Assembly (NCBI GenBank): GCA_900544475.1
Contig: UQVU01000094.1
Coordinates: forward strand, 1 to 7,042
DNA: 7,042 bases
Direction of reading: 5' to 3'
DNA from: an uncultured Butyricicoccus sp.
GTDB lineage: Bacteria > Bacillota > Clostridia > Oscillospirales > Butyricicoccaceae
The position numbers were made by a program, and so were the translations under genes. Under the pieces are notes generated by a model, which was not told where the DNA came from, did not search any database, and saw only the letters and a list, made by a program, of their open reading frames with translations. Shown in pieces: positions 5,960-7,042 of the stretch; within the stretch, counting starts at the first letter, position 1; each line of letters opens with the position of its first letter.

Positions 5960-6682
5960 ATGGAAGCACAGAAATATAAGCGCGTGCTGATCAAAATCAG
6001 CGGCGAAGCCCTTGCGGGCGATAAGCATTTCGGCCTGAACTTTGATGTCATCGGTCCGGTATGCGATGTGATCAAAAAATGCAACGAAGAGGGCTGTGAG
6101 ATCGGCATTGTTGTCGGCGGCGGCAACTTCTGGCGCGGCGTAAAGGACGGCGGCGGCAAGATGGAGCGCACCCGCGCGGACCATATGGGTATGCTCGCGA
6201 CCACCATCAACGCACTGGCGCTTCAGGACGCGCTCGAGCAGCGCGGCGTAGACGTCCGTGTACAGACCGCCATCGAGATGAACAAGATCGCCGAGCCGTA
6301 CATCCGCTCGCGCGCGACCCGTCATCTGGAAAAGGGCCGTGTCGTGATCTTCGGCTGCGGCACCGGCTGCCCGTTCTTCTCGACCGACACCGCAGCGGTT
6401 CTGCGTGCGGCTGAGATCGGCGCGGACGTTATCCTGCTGGCGAAGAATGTAGACGGCGTATACGACTCCGACCCGGCCGTCAACCCGAACGCGAAGAAGT
6501 ATGACCAGCTCTCCTACATGGACGTACTCAATCAGGGTCTCGGCGTTATGGATTCGACCGCAACCTCGCTGTCGATGGACAACCATATCCCGATTCTCGT
6601 ATTCGCGCTTTCCGACCCCGAAAATATTTATCGTGCCGTGAGCGGTGAGAAGATCGGCACGCTCGTAGAGGAGGCAAAATAA
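5960..6682 (+). CDS. pyrH: UMP kinase (uridylate kinase)
   Basis: PyrH phosphorylates UMP to UDP with ATP in pyrimidine nucleotide synthesis. It is a cytoplasmic hexamer of the amino-acid-kinase fold, usually allosterically controlled by GTP and UTP. The 240-aa product has normal length and all main motifs: KISGEALAG (12-20), the glycine loop GGGNFWRG (53-60), [20 protein letters not shown] (74-93), [11 protein letters not shown] (121-131), [13 protein letters not shown] (134-146) and [10 protein letters not shown] (163-172). The cysteine in GTGCPFF stands where GTGNPFF is common, a mild variant. ATG at 5960 is preceded by TGAGGAG (5945-5951) with 8 bases spacing; an in-frame GTG at 5951 overlaps that site and is rejected. 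The TAA stop overlaps the ATG of frr by one base, so the two are translationally coupled. The usual upstream partners rpsB-tsf are absent; an SLH gene lies there instead. Confidence 0.97.
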   Translation: MEAQKYKRVLIKISGEALAGDKHFGLNFDVIGPVCDVIKKCNEEGCEIGIVVGGGNFWRGVKDGGGKMERTRADHMGMLATTINALALQDALEQRGVDVRVQTAIEMNKIAEPYIRSRATRHLEKGRVVIFGCGTGCPFFSTDTAAVLRAAEIGADVILLAKNVDGVYDSDPAVNPNAKKYDQLSYMDVLNQGLGVMDSTATSLSMDNHIPILVFALSDPENIYRAVSGEKIGTLVEEAK

Positions 6683-7042
6683 TGAAAGAACAGCTCAAGG
6701 CCCACGAGACAAAAATGCAGAAAACGCTCGACGTACTGGCAAAGGAACTGGCAGCAGTCCGCGCCGGCCGCGCGAACCCGGCAGTTCTCGACAAGATCAC
6801 CGTAGAGTACTACGGTGCGCCGACTCCGCTCAACCAGGTAGCGGCTATCTCCACCCCGGACCCGCGCACGCTCGCGGTTCAGCCGTGGGACGGCTCGGTG
6901 CTCAAGGCGATCGAGAAGGCGATTCAGGTTTCCGACCTCGGCATCAATCCGCAGAACGACGGCAAGCAGATCCTTCCTTGCTTCTTCCAAAAAGGCATCA
7001 ATATTATTGTTTACTTCTGTCGCATTCGATCCTGCCGTCTGA
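6682..7042 (+). CDS. frr: Ribosome recycling factor, N-terminal half with abnormal 3' end
   Basis: RRF works with EF-G to split the post-termination ribosome into subunits. Residues 1-97 are clearly [23 protein letters not shown], then [30 protein letters not shown] and [14 protein letters not shown]. Family members are about 185 aa. After ATC at 6970-6972 the expected continuation (of the type RLxxPxLTEERRK) is absent in all three frames. The frame stays open to the window end but encodes a Cys/Ile/Arg-rich peptide unlike RRF. The start ATG shares its A with the pyrH stop (TAATG). The true gene is therefore about 6682-6972, cut off by a junction, natural or artefactual. Because frr is essential, an intact copy must exist elsewhere in the organism. 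Confidence 0.85.
   Translation, partial: MKEQLKAHETKMQKTLDVLAKELAAVRAGRANPAVLDKITVEYYGAPTPLNQVAAISTPDPRTLAVQPWDGSVLKAIEKAIQVSDLGINPQNDGKQILPCFFQKGINIIVYFCRIRSCRL
6973..7042. other. Foreign-looking tail joined inside frr
   Basis: The last 70 bases are more AT-rich than the adjoining genes and do not continue RRF. On the minus strand they encode, without a stop, a plausible hydrophilic peptide containing [19 protein letters not shown]. That suggests they come from a different gene read in the opposite direction. A misjoined contig end is the simplest explanation; a real insertion or recombination junction in a sub-population is the alternative. Confidence 0.55.

Noticed and set aside
5924..6586. 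220-codon minus-strand open frame opposite pyrH
   Set aside because: It has no motifs and is fully opposite a canonical UMP kinase.

Overview
The window looks like a chromosomal segment from a GC-rich Clostridia-type Firmicute (an Oscillospiraceae/Ruminococcaceae-like gut anaerobe would fit). The grounds are an RNase J, a YlmH S4 protein, a BirA with an N-terminal HTH, an SLH-domain surface protein, pyrH-frr, strong AAGGAG-type ribosome binding sites, and strongly G/C-ending codons next to AT-rich intergenic DNA. The taxon is an inference; there is no rRNA or other marker here.

Layout. Positions 2-691 hold the 3' part of a ribonuclease J gene (+), closed by a strong intrinsic terminator. An intergenic block at 692-972 carries a multi-hairpin element (copy 1). 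On the minus strand, birA (2518-1538) is followed after 28 nt by an unrecognised 178-aa gene (1509-973), probably as a two-gene operon. The next intergenic block, 2519-2797, holds a palindrome that supplies overlapping divergent promoters and may be a BirA operator. It also holds a second copy of the multi-hairpin element, which forms the leader of a ylmH-like S4-domain gene (2798-3595, TTG start). A short intergenic region follows, with a near-consensus promoter abutting a 57-bp imperfect inverted repeat. Next come a secreted SLH-domain protein (3744-5822), a terminator, and pyrH (5960-6682) overlapping frr (6682 onward) by one base. The last ~70 bases do not continue a normal frr and look foreign.

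The most interesting content is non-coding. Two 180-nt stretches (761-940 and 2597-2776, same strand) share an order of hairpins. Their loops and a few linkers are conserved, while most stem bases differ and stay paired through compensatory changes. This is the pattern expected of a structured RNA family, or of a repeat whose palindromes are kept symmetrical. One copy is in the leader of an RNA-binding-protein gene. The other lies between two convergent transcription units, where its central hairpin has A7/T7 arms and could terminate both. I could not match the element to a family I know by name.

The protein-coding genes are mostly housekeeping: RNA decay (RNase J), biotin attachment (BirA), ribosome-associated quality control (YlmH), UMP phosphorylation (PyrH) and ribosome recycling (Frr), plus one cell-surface protein.
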